A DNA stretch of 64,000 nucleotides from Flavivirga aquimarina (GTDB lineage: Bacteria; Bacteroidota; Bacteroidia; Flavobacteriales; Flavobacteriaceae): NCBI RefSeq assembly GCF_030540835.1, contig NZ_JAUOEK010000117.1, positions 1-64,000 on the forward strand. Reading direction: 5' to 3'. The translations under genes were made by a program, and so were the position numbers. The stretch's first letter is position 1. Each line of letters begins with the position of its first letter. The notes under the pieces were generated by a model. It had not been told where the DNA came from and ran no database searches. It was given only the letters and a program-made list of their open reading frames with translations. This document shows positions 34,358 through 43,785 of this stretch, one piece after another.

Positions 34358-36250
34358 TTATCCTTTTAACCAAGCCTCGCGTAATGCTTTTTGAGCATCA
34401 GTAACATCTGCTTTTTCAATAATGGTTTTGCCAGCAACATAACCTTGCGTAGTCGTTGTTTTTATAACTATTTCTTCGCCACTTCTTTCTAATGTTAGTT
34501 CAATATCTTTTCCTGGTTTCCACATAAAAACCTTTTGTAAAACATCATTGGCATTTTGCAATGTTAGAGCTTCACCCCCAACAGACTTTATAACATCGTT
34601 TGCTTGTATACCTTGTTCTTCCCAAAAACTGTTCTTTAATGCCATATCTGTAAAAAATATAGTGCCTTTTTGTGGGTCTGCACTTACAATAGGAATACCG
34701 TCCATTAATATATAATTAGCTTCTACCCTACCTTCTCCAATTTCTAAACCAACTTTCTCGAAAAATACATTATAATCTATTGGTATATCTCCAATAACAT
34801 GAGTATCGAAAAACTCACGTAATGAAGGGTACGTCATAGCTACAATTTCATCTATAAGTTTATCATCTTCAAACGGTTTATTTTTTCCATATTTATTTGA
34901 TAACTCTTTCATTAAAGATAAAATACCTCTATTACCATTGCTTTCTTCACGCATTAAAATATCAATACACATACCTATTAATGCGCCTTTTTGATACACA
35001 TTTAAATACTCATCCTTATAAGGAGCTTTTAAAACATTTTCACTCATTATAGTAAAACTCATAGCATCATTCATTTGTTTAGATTGCTGAATTTTACTCA
35101 TAATTTTATTGTAAAAATCGGCTTCTTTAACAAGTCCTTGATCTACTTGGAATAACGTTGCAAAATACTCGGTTACACCTTCATACATCCATAAATGCTT
35201 AGAGAAAGTGGGATTATTATAATCAAAATAATGAACATCTTCAGAATGTACACTTAAAGGAGTTACTATATGAAAAAACTCATGAGACACAACATCTGTC
35301 ATACTTTCTGCCAAAGCATCCTCAGGCATAGATTCCGGCAATACCACTACAGTTGATGTATGATGCTCTAAAGCACCATAACCTTTTGGAGAATCTTCAT
35401 CGCCTTCAGATAAATACAAATAAATATCATAACGCGGTGTTGTATTGATGTCTCCCAAATACGTTTTTTGGGCTTGCATCATTTTAAATACCGTCTCTTT
35501 TAAAGATTTAGCAGAATGAATTTTATTAGGCGAATAAACGCTTAATACAATTTTAATATCGCCTACCTTAAATTCTTCAACATCTAAATTACCATACATC
35601 ATAGGGTTATCGGTAATATCAAAATATCTTGTAGCAAAATAACTTGTTGTTATATTTTTTCCATCTTCGCTAGTCTTAGAACCTACATTTTGTAATGCAG
35701 AAGTACGTTTAAAATCTGTAGAAGCTGTTACATCTAACTTATACTGATTGTTTTTTAAAGAATCAAAGTAGCCAATAAATCCATGTAAATTTAACACATA
35801 ATTATCGGGTTCGATATTCGTTCCAGAAGGTGAAAAAGGGGTGTCCTTTCCTATACCACCTTCAACTTCTGTATCATAAGTATCATTAACCCAATAAGTA
35901 ATTTTATCCAATTGCTTTGCATTACTAATAGACCAAGTGTTAGTATCTACTTTATTTACTGGCAAGTCATTCCCCTGATAATCAATAGCTTTAAAATCAT
36001 CAATATACTTACCAAAATCACTTACCGAATAGGTTCCTTGTATTACTTTTGGTAAACGGTATGTTACAGTTTCCACAGTAAAACGTCCCGGATCGATAGT
36101 TACCGGTGCTTTATCATTATCAATACCTGCTAAGTTTATCGATGTTGTTATTGGCAAACTTGTTGCTAAATCATTTTTTGTATTCTTTGTAGAACTACAA
36201 CTTGCTAGTAAAATGCTTGCTAATAACGCAGCAAATGTCTTAGTATTCAT
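34358..36250 (-). CDS. M61 family metallopeptidase (glycyl aminopeptidase type), lipoprotein
   Basis: A 630-residue lipoprotein, signal ALLASILLASC. The N-terminal beta domain is followed by a gluzincin catalytic domain with SHEFFHIVTPL (HExxH) and the downstream Glu in LWMYEGVTEYFATLF, then a C-terminal PDZ domain (FWEEQGIQANDVIKSVGGEALT, about residues 530-600). Members cleave peptides with N-terminal Gly or small residues. No acidic run follows the Cys, so it may stay in the periplasm. It is transcribed alone. Confidence 0.92.
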   Translation of the reverse strand: MNTKTFAALLASILLASCSSTKNTKNDLATSLPITTSINLAGIDNDKAPVTIDPGRFTVETVTYRLPKVIQGTYSVSDFGKYIDDFKAIDYQGNDLPVNKVDTNTWSISNAKQLDKITYWVNDTYDTEVEGGIGKDTPFSPSGTNIEPDNYVLNLHGFIGYFDSLKNNQYKLDVTASTDFKRTSALQNVGSKTSEDGKNITTSYFATRYFDITDNPMMYGNLDVEEFKVGDIKIVLSVYSPNKIHSAKSLKETVFKMMQAQKTYLGDINTTPRYDIYLYLSEGDEDSPKGYGALEHHTSTVVVLPESMPEDALAESMTDVVSHEFFHIVTPLSVHSEDVHYFDYNNPTFSKHLWMYEGVTEYFATLFQVDQGLVKEADFYNKIMSKIQQSKQMNDAMSFTIMSENVLKAPYKDEYLNVYQKGALIGMCIDILMREESNGNRGILSLMKELSNKYGKNKPFEDDKLIDEIVAMTYPSLREFFDTHVIGDIPIDYNVFFEKVGLEIGEGRVEANYILMDGIPIVSADPQKGTIFFTDMALKNSFWEEQGIQANDVIKSVGGEALTLQNANDVLQKVFMWKPGKDIELTLERSGEEIVIKTTTTQGYVAGKTIIEKADVTDAQKALREAWLKG

Positions 36251-36347
36251 TTAATTAATTTTAGTTTTTTTATAGACGCACAAAATACTACTATGTTACG
36301 GGCTCTTTTCTTAAGGTTATGTTAAAAAGATAAATTATATTCGCCCA

Positions 36348-37355
36348 ATGCAAACCCCTTTAGTTAGTATACTCATACCTTTTAAGAATACAGAAGCCTT
36401 TATAAAAGCCTGTTTGGTTTCTGTATTAAATCAAACATATACGCATTGGGAATTGCTTATAGTTGATGATGCTTCTTCTGATTCTAGTTTTAATATCGTT
36501 AAAGAATTTGCTGAAAATGATGATAGAATCACTCTTTTAAAGAACTCCGGGTCGGGGATTATTGATGCTTTACGATTCGCTTTTAAACATAGCAAAGGGG
36601 CATTTATTACACGAATGGATAGTGACGATATCATGCATTCCAACAAATTGGAAGTGTTAGTAACCAATTTATTAAAACACGGAAAGCAACATATAGCTGT
36701 CGGTTTAGTAAACTATTTTTCTGAAGATGGCATTAAAGAAGGTTATAAAAACTATGAGATTTGGTTAAATAACTTAACCAAAACAGGACGCAATTATTCT
36801 GAAATTTATAAAGAATGTGTGATTCCGTCGCCTTGTTGGATGGCTCACAGAAACGACTTAATAGCCTGTGATGCTTTTAACCCCAATAGATACCCCGAAG
36901 ATTACGATTTAGCGTTTAGATTTTATAAACACCAATATAAATGTATTCCTTGTGATACCGTTATTCATGATTGGAGAGATTATAGTTCGCGAACTTCAAG
37001 AACTCATGAACATTATGCCGAGAATCATTTTATAGATATAAAACTACGTTACTTTTTAGAGTTAGATTATAATCCAGACAAATCACTTGTTATTTGGGGG
37101 GCCGGAAACAAAGGGAAAACGGTTGCCAAAACACTTATTAAAAAGGCTGTCCCTTTTCAGTGGATTTGCGATAACCCCAATAAAATTGGAAGAGATATTT
37201 ACGGTAGTGTATTAAAACCTTTTAGTGCCTTAAAAAACATTAAGAATCCTCAAAGTATTATTACGGTTGCTAATAAAGAAGCACAAACAGAGATTAGAGA
37301 TTATATGAATACACTAAACTTGAAGAATGTTTGCGATTATGTTTTCTTCTGTTAA
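36348..37355 (+). CDS. Family 2 glycosyltransferase with C-terminal Rossmann-like domain
   Basis: A 335-residue GT-A glycosyltransferase. The N-terminal part VSILIPFKNTEAFIKACLVSVLNQTY, DDASSD and the DxD motif in TRMDSDDIMH (near residue 88) are typical; WMAHRN and YPEDYDL follow. From about residue 240 a second domain LVIWGAGNKGKTVAKTLI with DNPNKIGRDIYG resembles a nucleotide-binding fold found fused to glycosyltransferases. No polysaccharide gene cluster surrounds it, so the acceptor is unknown. Confidence 0.88.
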   Translation: MQTPLVSILIPFKNTEAFIKACLVSVLNQTYTHWELLIVDDASSDSSFNIVKEFAENDDRITLLKNSGSGIIDALRFAFKHSKGAFITRMDSDDIMHSNKLEVLVTNLLKHGKQHIAVGLVNYFSEDGIKEGYKNYEIWLNNLTKTGRNYSEIYKECVIPSPCWMAHRNDLIACDAFNPNRYPEDYDLAFRFYKHQYKCIPCDTVIHDWRDYSSRTSRTHEHYAENHFIDIKLRYFLELDYNPDKSLVIWGAGNKGKTVAKTLIKKAVPFQWICDNPNKIGRDIYGSVLKPFSALKNIKNPQSIITVANKEAQTEIRDYMNTLNLKNVCDYVFFC

Positions 37356-37380
37356 GAGCAATAAAATCAACTAACAGGCA

Positions 37381-37400
37381 AAAATGTCGTGAAAATGTCG
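37381..37400. promoter_or_regulatory. Tandem TGTCG repeats upstream of XRE-membrane gene
   Basis: AAAATGTCG occurs twice (37381-37389 and 37392-37400), 11 bp apart, that is one helical turn. This sits about 40 bp upstream of a -7 element, a good position for an operator bound by the downstream regulator itself. That it is an operator is inference. Confidence 0.5.
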
Positions 37401-37435
37401 CAAATAAACCGTTATCAAAAGATAGGTTTCATAAG

Positions 37436-37443
37436 TAATTTTG
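37436..37443 (+). promoter_or_regulatory. -7 element of XRE-membrane gene
   Basis: TAATTTTG matches TAnnTTTG and lies 23 bp before the ATG at 37467. Confidence 0.5.
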
Positions 37444-37466
37444 GCAATAATTAAACTAAATTAATT

Positions 37467-38042
37467 ATGAACGAAATAGGAATAAAAATTAGAGAAGTTA
37501 GAAAAATAAAAGGGTTATCTCAAGAAGAATTAGCAGATATTGCAAAAGTAAATTTGAGAACGATACAACGAATAGAGAATAATAAAAATGAACCTAGAGG
37601 AAAAACACTTCATTTAATTTGTCAAGCTTTAGATTTAAATGCAGAGGATATTTTAGATTACGGAAAACAAAGCGATAAAAATTATTTAATTTATTTTCAT
37701 TTATCTGTTTTATCATTTTTAATTATTCCTACTGGAAATATAATTATTCCCTTTATTTTATGGATGACTAAAAAAGATAAAATTATTGGATTAAAAAACA
37801 CTGGAGCCAATCTCTTAAATTTTCAAATTATTTGGACGTTAATTACTTATTCTATAATAATTTTTGGTGGGTTTCTTAAAATTATACATTTTGAAATTGG
37901 TCCAGGGAATTTTATACTTTCATTCTATGCACTTATTATCCTTTGTCCTATAAATATTATTTTGCCAATAATTTTTGCTATTAAAATTAGAAGAGGGAAA
38001 ATAAAAGCTTTTTATCCAAACATTATTAAATTAATAAAATAA
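37467..38042 (+). CDS. XRE regulator fused to DUF4870-like membrane domain
   Basis: A 191-residue protein with an N-terminal helix-turn-helix (about residues 1-62, IREVRKIKGLSQEELADIAKVNLRTIQRIE) and a C-terminal part with about four hydrophobic spans (FHLSVLSFLIIPTGNIIIPFILW; IIWTLITYSIIIFGGFL; and so on). It is thus a membrane-tethered DNA-binding protein. Bacteroidota carry several such proteins of unclear signal. The tandem TGTCG repeats upstream are a candidate autoregulatory site. Confidence 0.85.
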   Translation: MNEIGIKIREVRKIKGLSQEELADIAKVNLRTIQRIENNKNEPRGKTLHLICQALDLNAEDILDYGKQSDKNYLIYFHLSVLSFLIIPTGNIIIPFILWMTKKDKIIGLKNTGANLLNFQIIWTLITYSIIIFGGFLKIIHFEIGPGNFILSFYALIILCPINIILPIIFAIKIRRGKIKAFYPNIIKLIK

Positions 38043-38086
38043 TAATTTCTTAATAGAAGAACCTTATTTTTCATTCTATTCAATAC

Positions 38087-38116
38087 TTTGAAAATGAAAA
38101 AAAATATGTAGCTTTG
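38087..38116 (+). promoter_or_regulatory. Promoter of the BatA gene
   Basis: TTTG (38087-38090) and TAGCTTTG (38109-38116) match the -33 and -7 boxes with an 18-bp spacer, the best complete Bacteroidota promoter in the window. It would drive BatA and the overlapping downstream genes. Confidence 0.7.
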
Positions 38117-38131
38117 ACAAATCTAAAATGA

Positions 38132-40054
38132 ATGCAGTTTAAACACCCAGAACTTCTTTACGCTTTATTTTTACTGCTTATTCCTATAATTGTTCACTTA
38201 TTTCAATTACGAAAATTTCAAAAAGTGGCTTTTACTAATGTGGCCTTTTTAAAAGAAGCAACATTACAAACCCGTAAAAGCTCTCAAATAAAAAAGTGGC
38301 TAATTCTCTGTACAAGATTATTACTTCTTGCAGCTATTGTTTTTGCATTCGCACAGCCCTTTACGTCTAAATCTGATGCCTTTAAAACTAAAAAAGAAAC
38401 AGTTATTTATTTAGATAATTCATTTAGTTTACAAGCAAAAGGAAATCAAGGGGCTCTTTTAAAACGTGCCATTCAGGATATTATTAGTAACGTATCTGAA
38501 AGTGAAAACATCTCGTTGCTTACTAATGATAACACTTACAAAAACACGACCATAAAAGCTATTAAAAACGATTTACTGCAATTAGGGTACTCATCTAATA
38601 AATTAACATCACAAGCTGCTCTATTAAAAAGTAACACGATTTTTAGCAAACAAAAAAACACGTTAAGACATCTGGTTTTTATTTCCGATTTCCAACAAGA
38701 TGCAGCTAATTTCAATCCAAAAGTAGATTCGCTAACGAATCTTCATTTGGTAAAGTTACAGCCTATAAGTACTAGTAACGTCACTATTGATAGTGTTTAT
38801 ATTTCTAAAAAAACCGCAACCGCTATAGAGTTAAAAGTACTTTTAAAGAACAGCGGAAGTGCTATTGAAAGTCTACCTGTTTCACTATTTAGCAATGATA
38901 ATTTAATTGCTAAAACTTCGGTAGCTATTGAAGGTGATGCTGAAACCATATTTTCACTTCCCGTTAATGAAGTTATTAATGGAAAAATTATAATTGACGA
39001 TTCTAATTTACAATTTGACAATAGTTTATTTTTCAATATTAACAATGGCACAAAGGCTAATGTACTTTCTATAAATGCCGTAAATGATTCCTTTTTAAAA
39101 CGTATTTATACCGAAAATGAATTCAATTATACTGCCACTATAGAAAATCAATTAAACTATAATATTATTGATCAACAGCATCTCATTATTTTAAATGAGT
39201 TACAGACCATTCCAAATGCCTTAGTGTCTGCTTTAAAACAATTTACTAAACAAAGCGGCATACTCATTATAATTCCTTCAAAAAACATAAATAAACAATC
39301 TTACAATCAATTATTAGCAAATCATAGTTCTAATTTTAACAACCTACTCTTAACCGAAAAACGTATTACAACCATTAATTATGCGCATCCTTTGTATAAC
39401 AATGATGTGTTTGAAAAACAAGTGAGTAATTTTCAATACCCTAAAGTGACAAGTTTTTATGGTGTTTCGTCTAACGGCACTAATGTCTTACAATTTGAAG
39501 ATGGCAAACCATTTTTATATCAAAACAAGAATGTCTATATATTTACTGCCGCTTTAAACAATGAGAATTCAAATTTTATAAATTCGCCATTAATTGTACC
39601 GACACTTTATAACATAGGAAAGCACAGTCTAAAAACACCAAACTTATATTATACTATTGGACAGGAAAACACATTTGATGTTGATACACAATTACAACAA
39701 GATGACATTTTATCGTTAGTTAATAATGGTATTAATATAATTCCCAGACAGCAATACTTTAACAATAAAGTAGTTGTAAGCACTTCTAAAGATCCATCGA
39801 TAGCTAATACTTATACAATAAAGAATAAAAACGAAAACATTAAGAACATTAGCTATAATTATAATAGGGATGAAAGCAATTTAACTTACAGGAACCTTTC
39901 TCCTTCAAAAAATATAACAGTTAGCGATTCAATTATCGAAATTTTTAACACTTTAAAAAGTGATACAAAAATTAACGCCTTATGGAAATGGTTTGTTATT
40001 TTTGCACTAGCATTATTGATTATTGAAATGGGCATCTTAAAATACTTTAAATGA
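38132..40054 (+). CDS. BatA domain / VWA-like membrane protein
   Basis: A 640-residue protein with an N-terminal BatA-type region: two spans (ELLYALFLLLIPIIVHLFQL and WLILCTRLLLLAAIVFAFAQP) separated by FQKVAFTNVAFL. A VWA-like periplasmic region follows (VIYLDNSFSLQAKGNQG, resembling a divergent MIDAS DxSxS, near residue 90), and a C-terminal membrane span (WKWFVIFALALLIIEMGIL). Such proteins accompany aerotolerance-type or MoxR systems, but here no MoxR gene lies near. It overlaps the next gene by 4 bp. Confidence 0.82.
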   Translation: MQFKHPELLYALFLLLIPIIVHLFQLRKFQKVAFTNVAFLKEATLQTRKSSQIKKWLILCTRLLLLAAIVFAFAQPFTSKSDAFKTKKETVIYLDNSFSLQAKGNQGALLKRAIQDIISNVSESENISLLTNDNTYKNTTIKAIKNDLLQLGYSSNKLTSQAALLKSNTIFSKQKNTLRHLVFISDFQQDAANFNPKVDSLTNLHLVKLQPISTSNVTIDSVYISKKTATAIELKVLLKNSGSAIESLPVSLFSNDNLIAKTSVAIEGDAETIFSLPVNEVINGKIIIDDSNLQFDNSLFFNINNGTKANVLSINAVNDSFLKRIYTENEFNYTATIENQLNYNIIDQQHLIILNELQTIPNALVSALKQFTKQSGILIIIPSKNINKQSYNQLLANHSSNFNNLLLTEKRITTINYAHPLYNNDVFEKQVSNFQYPKVTSFYGVSSNGTNVLQFEDGKPFLYQNKNVYIFTAALNNENSNFINSPLIVPTLYNIGKHSLKTPNLYYTIGQENTFDVDTQLQQDDILSLVNNGINIIPRQQYFNNKVVVSTSKDPSIANTYTIKNKNENIKNISYNYNRDESNLTYRNLSPSKNITVSDSIIEIFNTLKSDTKINALWKWFVIFALALLIIEMGILKYFK

Positions 40055-41307
40055 ACATACTTATAAAATCTGCTACCATAATAGATTCAAAAAGCGAGTT
40101 CCATAACAAAACTCAAGATTTATTAATTGAAAATGGTAAGATTTCAAAGATTGCCACTAAGATTAAAAACACCAATAATTATCAAGAGGTTAAGTTAGAC
40201 AATCTACATATTTCGCAAGGTTGGTTTGATAGTAGTGTATGTTTTGGTGAGCCTGGGTTTGAAGAACGCGAAACCATAAAAAATGGGCTTAAAACCGCGG
40301 CATCTGCAGGTTTTACCGCTGCTGCTTTAAATGCCAACACATACCCTGTTTTAGATTCTAATTCTGATATTACTTTTGTTAACACAAAATCGCATAATAA
40401 CGCTGTATCGCTATTACCTATCGGGTCATTAACACTAGGTGGTAAAGGTGAAGATTTGGCAGAACTTTATGATATGCACTCGGCAGGGGCTGTTGCATTT
40501 TACGATTACAAAAAACCGATTTCTAATCCTAACCTTATGAAAATTGCCTTGCAATATGCGAGTAATTTTGATGGATTGGTCTGTTCGTTTCCACAAGAAA
40601 GTAAAATTTCCGGGCATGGTGTTATGAATGAAAATATAACTAGTACCTCACTAGGCTTAAAAGGTAATCCTGCTTTGGCAGAAGAATTACAGGTAGCTCG
40701 CGATTTATTTTTATTAGAATATACAGGTGGAAAATTGCATATTCCTACTATTTCTACAGCGACTTCTGTAGCACTTATAAGAGAAGCCAAAAAGAAAAAA
40801 CTAGACGTTACTTGTAGCGCTGCTATACATAATTTATATTTTACAGATACCGTATTAAAAGATTTTAATACACACTTTAAGGTACTACCACCACTTCGTA
40901 CTCAAGAAGATGTAGATGCTTTAATTGAAGGTATTAAAGATAGTACTATAGACATGGTAACGAGTGATCATAATCCTATAGATATTGAACAAAAGAAGAT
41001 AGAATTTGATCATGCCGAATATGGAACCATAGGGCTGGAAAGTGCCTTCGGGGCTTTACAAGCTATTTTTTCGACTAAGAAAACCATAGATATTTTAACT
41101 AAAGGAAAAACACGATTTGCTCTAGAACAAGCACCTATTAATATTGGTAATAAAGCGAACATAACACTTTTTAATCCAGATACTAAATATTCCTTTTCTC
41201 AAAATAACATCGTTTCAAAATCAAAGAATGCCATTTTCGAGGGAGAGGCTTTAAAAGGAACCGTTTATGGGATCATCTCGAATAACAAAGTTTCATTAAA
41301 CAAATAA
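40051..41307 (+). CDS. Dihydroorotase-like amidohydrolase lacking metal ligands
   Basis: A 418-residue amidohydrolase of the dihydroorotase family. The fold markers are present (ISQGWFDSSVCFGEPGFEERETI, SAGFTAAALNANTYP, VTSDHNPIDI, YGTIGLESAFG), but the usual metal-binding HxH after the GxxD strand is replaced by SVC, and the later His in the HxxHxST strand is missing (KLHIPTIST). Only one of the two His in the TxxHHL strand is kept (AIHNL). It therefore looks like a non-catalytic homologue of the type that supports aspartate transcarbamoylase in some bacteria; that role is inference. It overlaps the BatA gene by 4 bp and is followed after 2 bp by a membrane protein gene. Confidence 0.82.
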   Translation: MNILIKSATIIDSKSEFHNKTQDLLIENGKISKIATKIKNTNNYQEVKLDNLHISQGWFDSSVCFGEPGFEERETIKNGLKTAASAGFTAAALNANTYPVLDSNSDITFVNTKSHNNAVSLLPIGSLTLGGKGEDLAELYDMHSAGAVAFYDYKKPISNPNLMKIALQYASNFDGLVCSFPQESKISGHGVMNENITSTSLGLKGNPALAEELQVARDLFLLEYTGGKLHIPTISTATSVALIREAKKKKLDVTCSAAIHNLYFTDTVLKDFNTHFKVLPPLRTQEDVDALIEGIKDSTIDMVTSDHNPIDIEQKKIEFDHAEYGTIGLESAFGALQAIFSTKKTIDILTKGKTRFALEQAPINIGNKANITLFNPDTKYSFSQNNIVSKSKNAIFEGEALKGTVYGIISNNKVSLNK

Positions 41308-41309
41308 AA

Positions 41310-41642
41310 ATGACTGAGCAAGATATTGAAGTAGGAAGAAATAATGCTATAATTAGTTATCTAACTATATTTGGCACCATAATCGCCTTTTATTTAAATA
41401 ATGAAAACAAAAGTGAATTTTCTAGTTTTCATATACGGCAAGCATTAGGTTTATGGCTCACATTTTTTGCTCTTGGTTATATTATTGGAAGCTTTGACAG
41501 TTGGGCTATCTCCTCTGGTTTTTATATGTTTTTTGCTGTACTTTTTATATATGGTTTTGGAAGTGCATTAGGAAGAAAAGCACAAACAGTTCCTCTTGTT
41601 GGAAACTTCTATCAAAAAATATTTGCAAATCTTGGTAAATAA
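41310..41642 (+). CDS. DUF4870-like small membrane protein
   Basis: A 110-residue protein with three to four hydrophobic segments: NNAIISYLTIFGTIIAFYLN, SSFHIRQALGLWLTFFALGYIIG and GFYMFFAVLFIYGFGSALG. The pattern, a helix pair with FHIRQALGLW, is that of the DUF4870/Tic20-like group of unknown function. It lies 2 bp after the dihydroorotase-like gene and its stop codon directly precedes the next gene's ATG, so it is in the same operon. Confidence 0.75.
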   Translation: MTEQDIEVGRNNAIISYLTIFGTIIAFYLNNENKSEFSSFHIRQALGLWLTFFALGYIIGSFDSWAISSGFYMFFAVLFIYGFGSALGRKAQTVPLVGNFYQKIFANLGK

Positions 41643-42296
41643 ATGATTAACAATACACTCTCATTACATCACATAGTTCGCGAATCTACATTAACAGAAA
41701 ATGCACCGCTATTAATTATGATGCATGGTTACGGTAGTGATGAAAACGATCTGTTTTCATTTGCCAACGAATTACCTGAAGAATTTTTTATTATTTCGGT
41801 AAGAGCGCCTTATACCATGCAACCTTTTGGAAATGCCTGGTATGCTATTAATTTTGATGCAGAAAAGGGTAAATGGAACGATAATGAACAAGCTATAGAA
41901 TCTCGCGATTTAATTTCAAAGTTTATTGACGAAGCTATAGATTCTTACCCTGTAGATAAAAATAATGTATCGCTTTTAGGATTTAGCCAAGGGAGTATTT
42001 TAAGCTATGCCATCGCTTTAACTTATCCAGAGAAAATTAAAAACATAGTCGCTTTGAGTGGTTATATTAGCAAGGATATTCTTCCCGAAGATACTACTAA
42101 AGACTACTCGCATTTAAACTTTTATTGTTCTCATGGAAATGTAGATCAGGTGATTCCTGTTGATTGGGCACGACAAACTGCACCGTATTTAAGTAGCCTC
42201 AATATAAAACATCAATATTCGGAATTTCCTGTGGGTCATGGTGTGGCTCCGCAAAATTTTTATGAGTTTAAAAATTGGCTAATAAACAACTTATAA
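41643..42296 (+). CDS. Phospholipase/carboxylesterase family alpha/beta hydrolase
   Basis: A 217-residue cytosolic serine hydrolase. The oxyanion-loop HGYGSDENDL, nucleophile elbow LLGFSQGSILS (Ser near residue 114), acid region SHGNVDQVIPVDWAR and catalytic His in PVGHGVAPQNF form a complete triad of the acyl-protein-thioesterase/carboxylesterase group. Substrate unknown. It begins immediately after the preceding stop codon and is the fourth gene of the BatA operon. Confidence 0.9.
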   Translation: MINNTLSLHHIVRESTLTENAPLLIMMHGYGSDENDLFSFANELPEEFFIISVRAPYTMQPFGNAWYAINFDAEKGKWNDNEQAIESRDLISKFIDEAIDSYPVDKNNVSLLGFSQGSILSYAIALTYPEKIKNIVALSGYISKDILPEDTTKDYSHLNFYCSHGNVDQVIPVDWARQTAPYLSSLNIKHQYSEFPVGHGVAPQNFYEFKNWLINNL

Positions 42297-42332
42297 TATT
42301 TTTCGTACCTTTTTAGTCTTAAAAAGACTTAA

Positions 42333-42854
42333 ATGAAACGATTACCAACTTATATTATTAGCCTACTTCTACTTATAAGTAATAAGGCTATCTCTCAAAA
42401 CATTAATGATTTAAAAGACATTAATTCTCAAATTTGGAGCAATTTCTCCAAAGCTTTCGAAACTGTAGATTATCAATTATTTGAAAGTTTACATAGTAAC
42501 GACTTAGTGAGAGTTAACGGTGGTGACTACAAATCTATTAGAAATAAAGAAGCTTATTTAGAAGGTTATAAGGAACGTTGGAAAAACAGTTCTTTAAAAC
42601 AAACTATTTCTTTTAGGTTTTTTGAACGGATTTATAAAGATGGCCTAGCGTCTGAGCGTGGTATTTATAAATTTACCATAAATCCAGGTGAAAAAAACCA
42701 AAAATCATATTACGGTAAATTCCATGTTATCTTAAGAAAGGAAGAAGGACATTGGAAAATACTAGTCGATTATGACTCAATAGAAAATGAATCTATTAAT
42801 GAAGCATCATACAATAATTGCTTTGCTTTGAATGACTTTGAAAACATTAAGTAA
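42333..42854 (+). CDS. Exported SnoaL/DUF4440-like protein
   Basis: A 173-residue protein with a signal peptide MKRLPTYIISLLLLISNKAISQ and a cone-shaped NTF2-like fold suggested by INSQIWSNFSKAFETVDYQLFESLHSNDLVRVNGG and the strand-rich end GKFHVILRKEEGHWKILVDYDS. Proteins of this group often bind small ligands, and their roles vary. It lies 36 bp after the esterase gene and may be the last gene of that operon. Confidence 0.72.
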   Translation: MKRLPTYIISLLLLISNKAISQNINDLKDINSQIWSNFSKAFETVDYQLFESLHSNDLVRVNGGDYKSIRNKEAYLEGYKERWKNSSLKQTISFRFFERIYKDGLASERGIYKFTINPGEKNQKSYYGKFHVILRKEEGHWKILVDYDSIENESINEASYNNCFALNDFENIK

Positions 42855-43077
42855 GCACAAGGTTTCAGATGATTAACGCTGGTTTTAAAATAGTATTAAG
42901 ATGATATCATACCACATTAAGTATGATGTAATTGTATACAAAACTCAAAACACCTTATAAAAATTCGGCGCTAATAAAATAATGCTTTTATAATTCTTAA
43001 TACGTTGCAATGAATAGGTCTGCAAGGTTTATTTTTCTACAGTATATTTAGAAATAATACTGGAAAACATCTATATA
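42855..43077. other. Intergenic region with small inverted repeat
   Basis: AT-rich gap between converging transcripts. ATCATAC (42906-42912) pairs with GTATGAT (42921-42927), but no T-run follows, so I cannot call it a terminator. No gene is visible. Confidence 0.35.
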
Positions 43078-43782
43078 TTAAGAATTGATTACGAGCCTAA
43101 ACCCTTCTCCGTGTATATTTAGTATTTCTACTTTTTCATCAAGTTTTAAATACTTACGTAACTTGGCTATATACACATCCATACTACGAGATGTAAAATA
43201 ATTATCATCGCGCCATATTTTGGTTAATGCTAATTCTCGTGGCATTAAATCGTTTTCATGCAATGCCAATAAACGCAATAATTCATTTTCTTTAGGCGAT
43301 AATTTCACAGGTTCTCCACCGTTAAAACGTAGGAAACGTAATTTTGAATTTAAATCAAAACCACCTATTTTAAATTCAAATTGTTTACTATCAGAAATAG
43401 TTTCTGTGGCTTTACGCTGTATGATAGCTTTAATTTTCATTAACAATACTTCGCTATCAAAAGGCTTGTTTAAATAATCGTCTGCACCAACTTTATAGCC
43501 TCTTAAAACATCTTCTTTCATTGTTTTAGCAGTTAGAAAAACAATAGGTACATCTGTGTTTTTTTCTCTAATTTCTTTAGCTAGTGTAAATCCATCTTTA
43601 TAAGGCATCATAACATCCAGAATACATAAATCAAAATCATCTTTCTTGAATTTCTCGAACCCTTCCATGCCATTTTTAGCATGAATCACTTCATAATCAT
43701 TCATTATTAAATAATCCTTAAGAACGGTTCCGAAATTAGGATCGTCTTCTACTAATAAAATTTTCTTTTTTTGCTCTTCCAT
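43078..43782 (-). CDS. OmpR-family response regulator (RprY-like)
   Basis: A 234-residue two-component regulator. Receiver domain with acidic pocket EDD (residues 12-14), phospho-Asp in LCILDVMMP near 55 and the Lys in VFLTAK near 105; C-terminal winged helix with LSPKENELLRLLALHEND and RSMDVYIAKLRKYLK. It begins 3 bp after the kinase gene on the same strand, so the two form an operon. The pair resembles RprX/RprY of Bacteroides. Target genes are unknown from the sequence. Confidence 0.93.
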   Translation of the reverse strand: MEEQKKKILLVEDDPNFGTVLKDYLIMNDYEVIHAKNGMEGFEKFKKDDFDLCILDVMMPYKDGFTLAKEIREKNTDVPIVFLTAKTMKEDVLRGYKVGADDYLNKPFDSEVLLMKIKAIIQRKATETISDSKQFEFKIGGFDLNSKLRFLRFNGGEPVKLSPKENELLRLLALHENDLMPRELALTKIWRDDNYFTSRSMDVYIAKLRKYLKLDEKVEILNIHGEGFRLVINS

Positions 43783-43785
43783 AAT

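Noticed and set aside
42906-42927. Inverted repeat ATCATAC/GTATGAT as a terminator
   Set aside because: Short stem and no T-run; kept only as a note on the gap.
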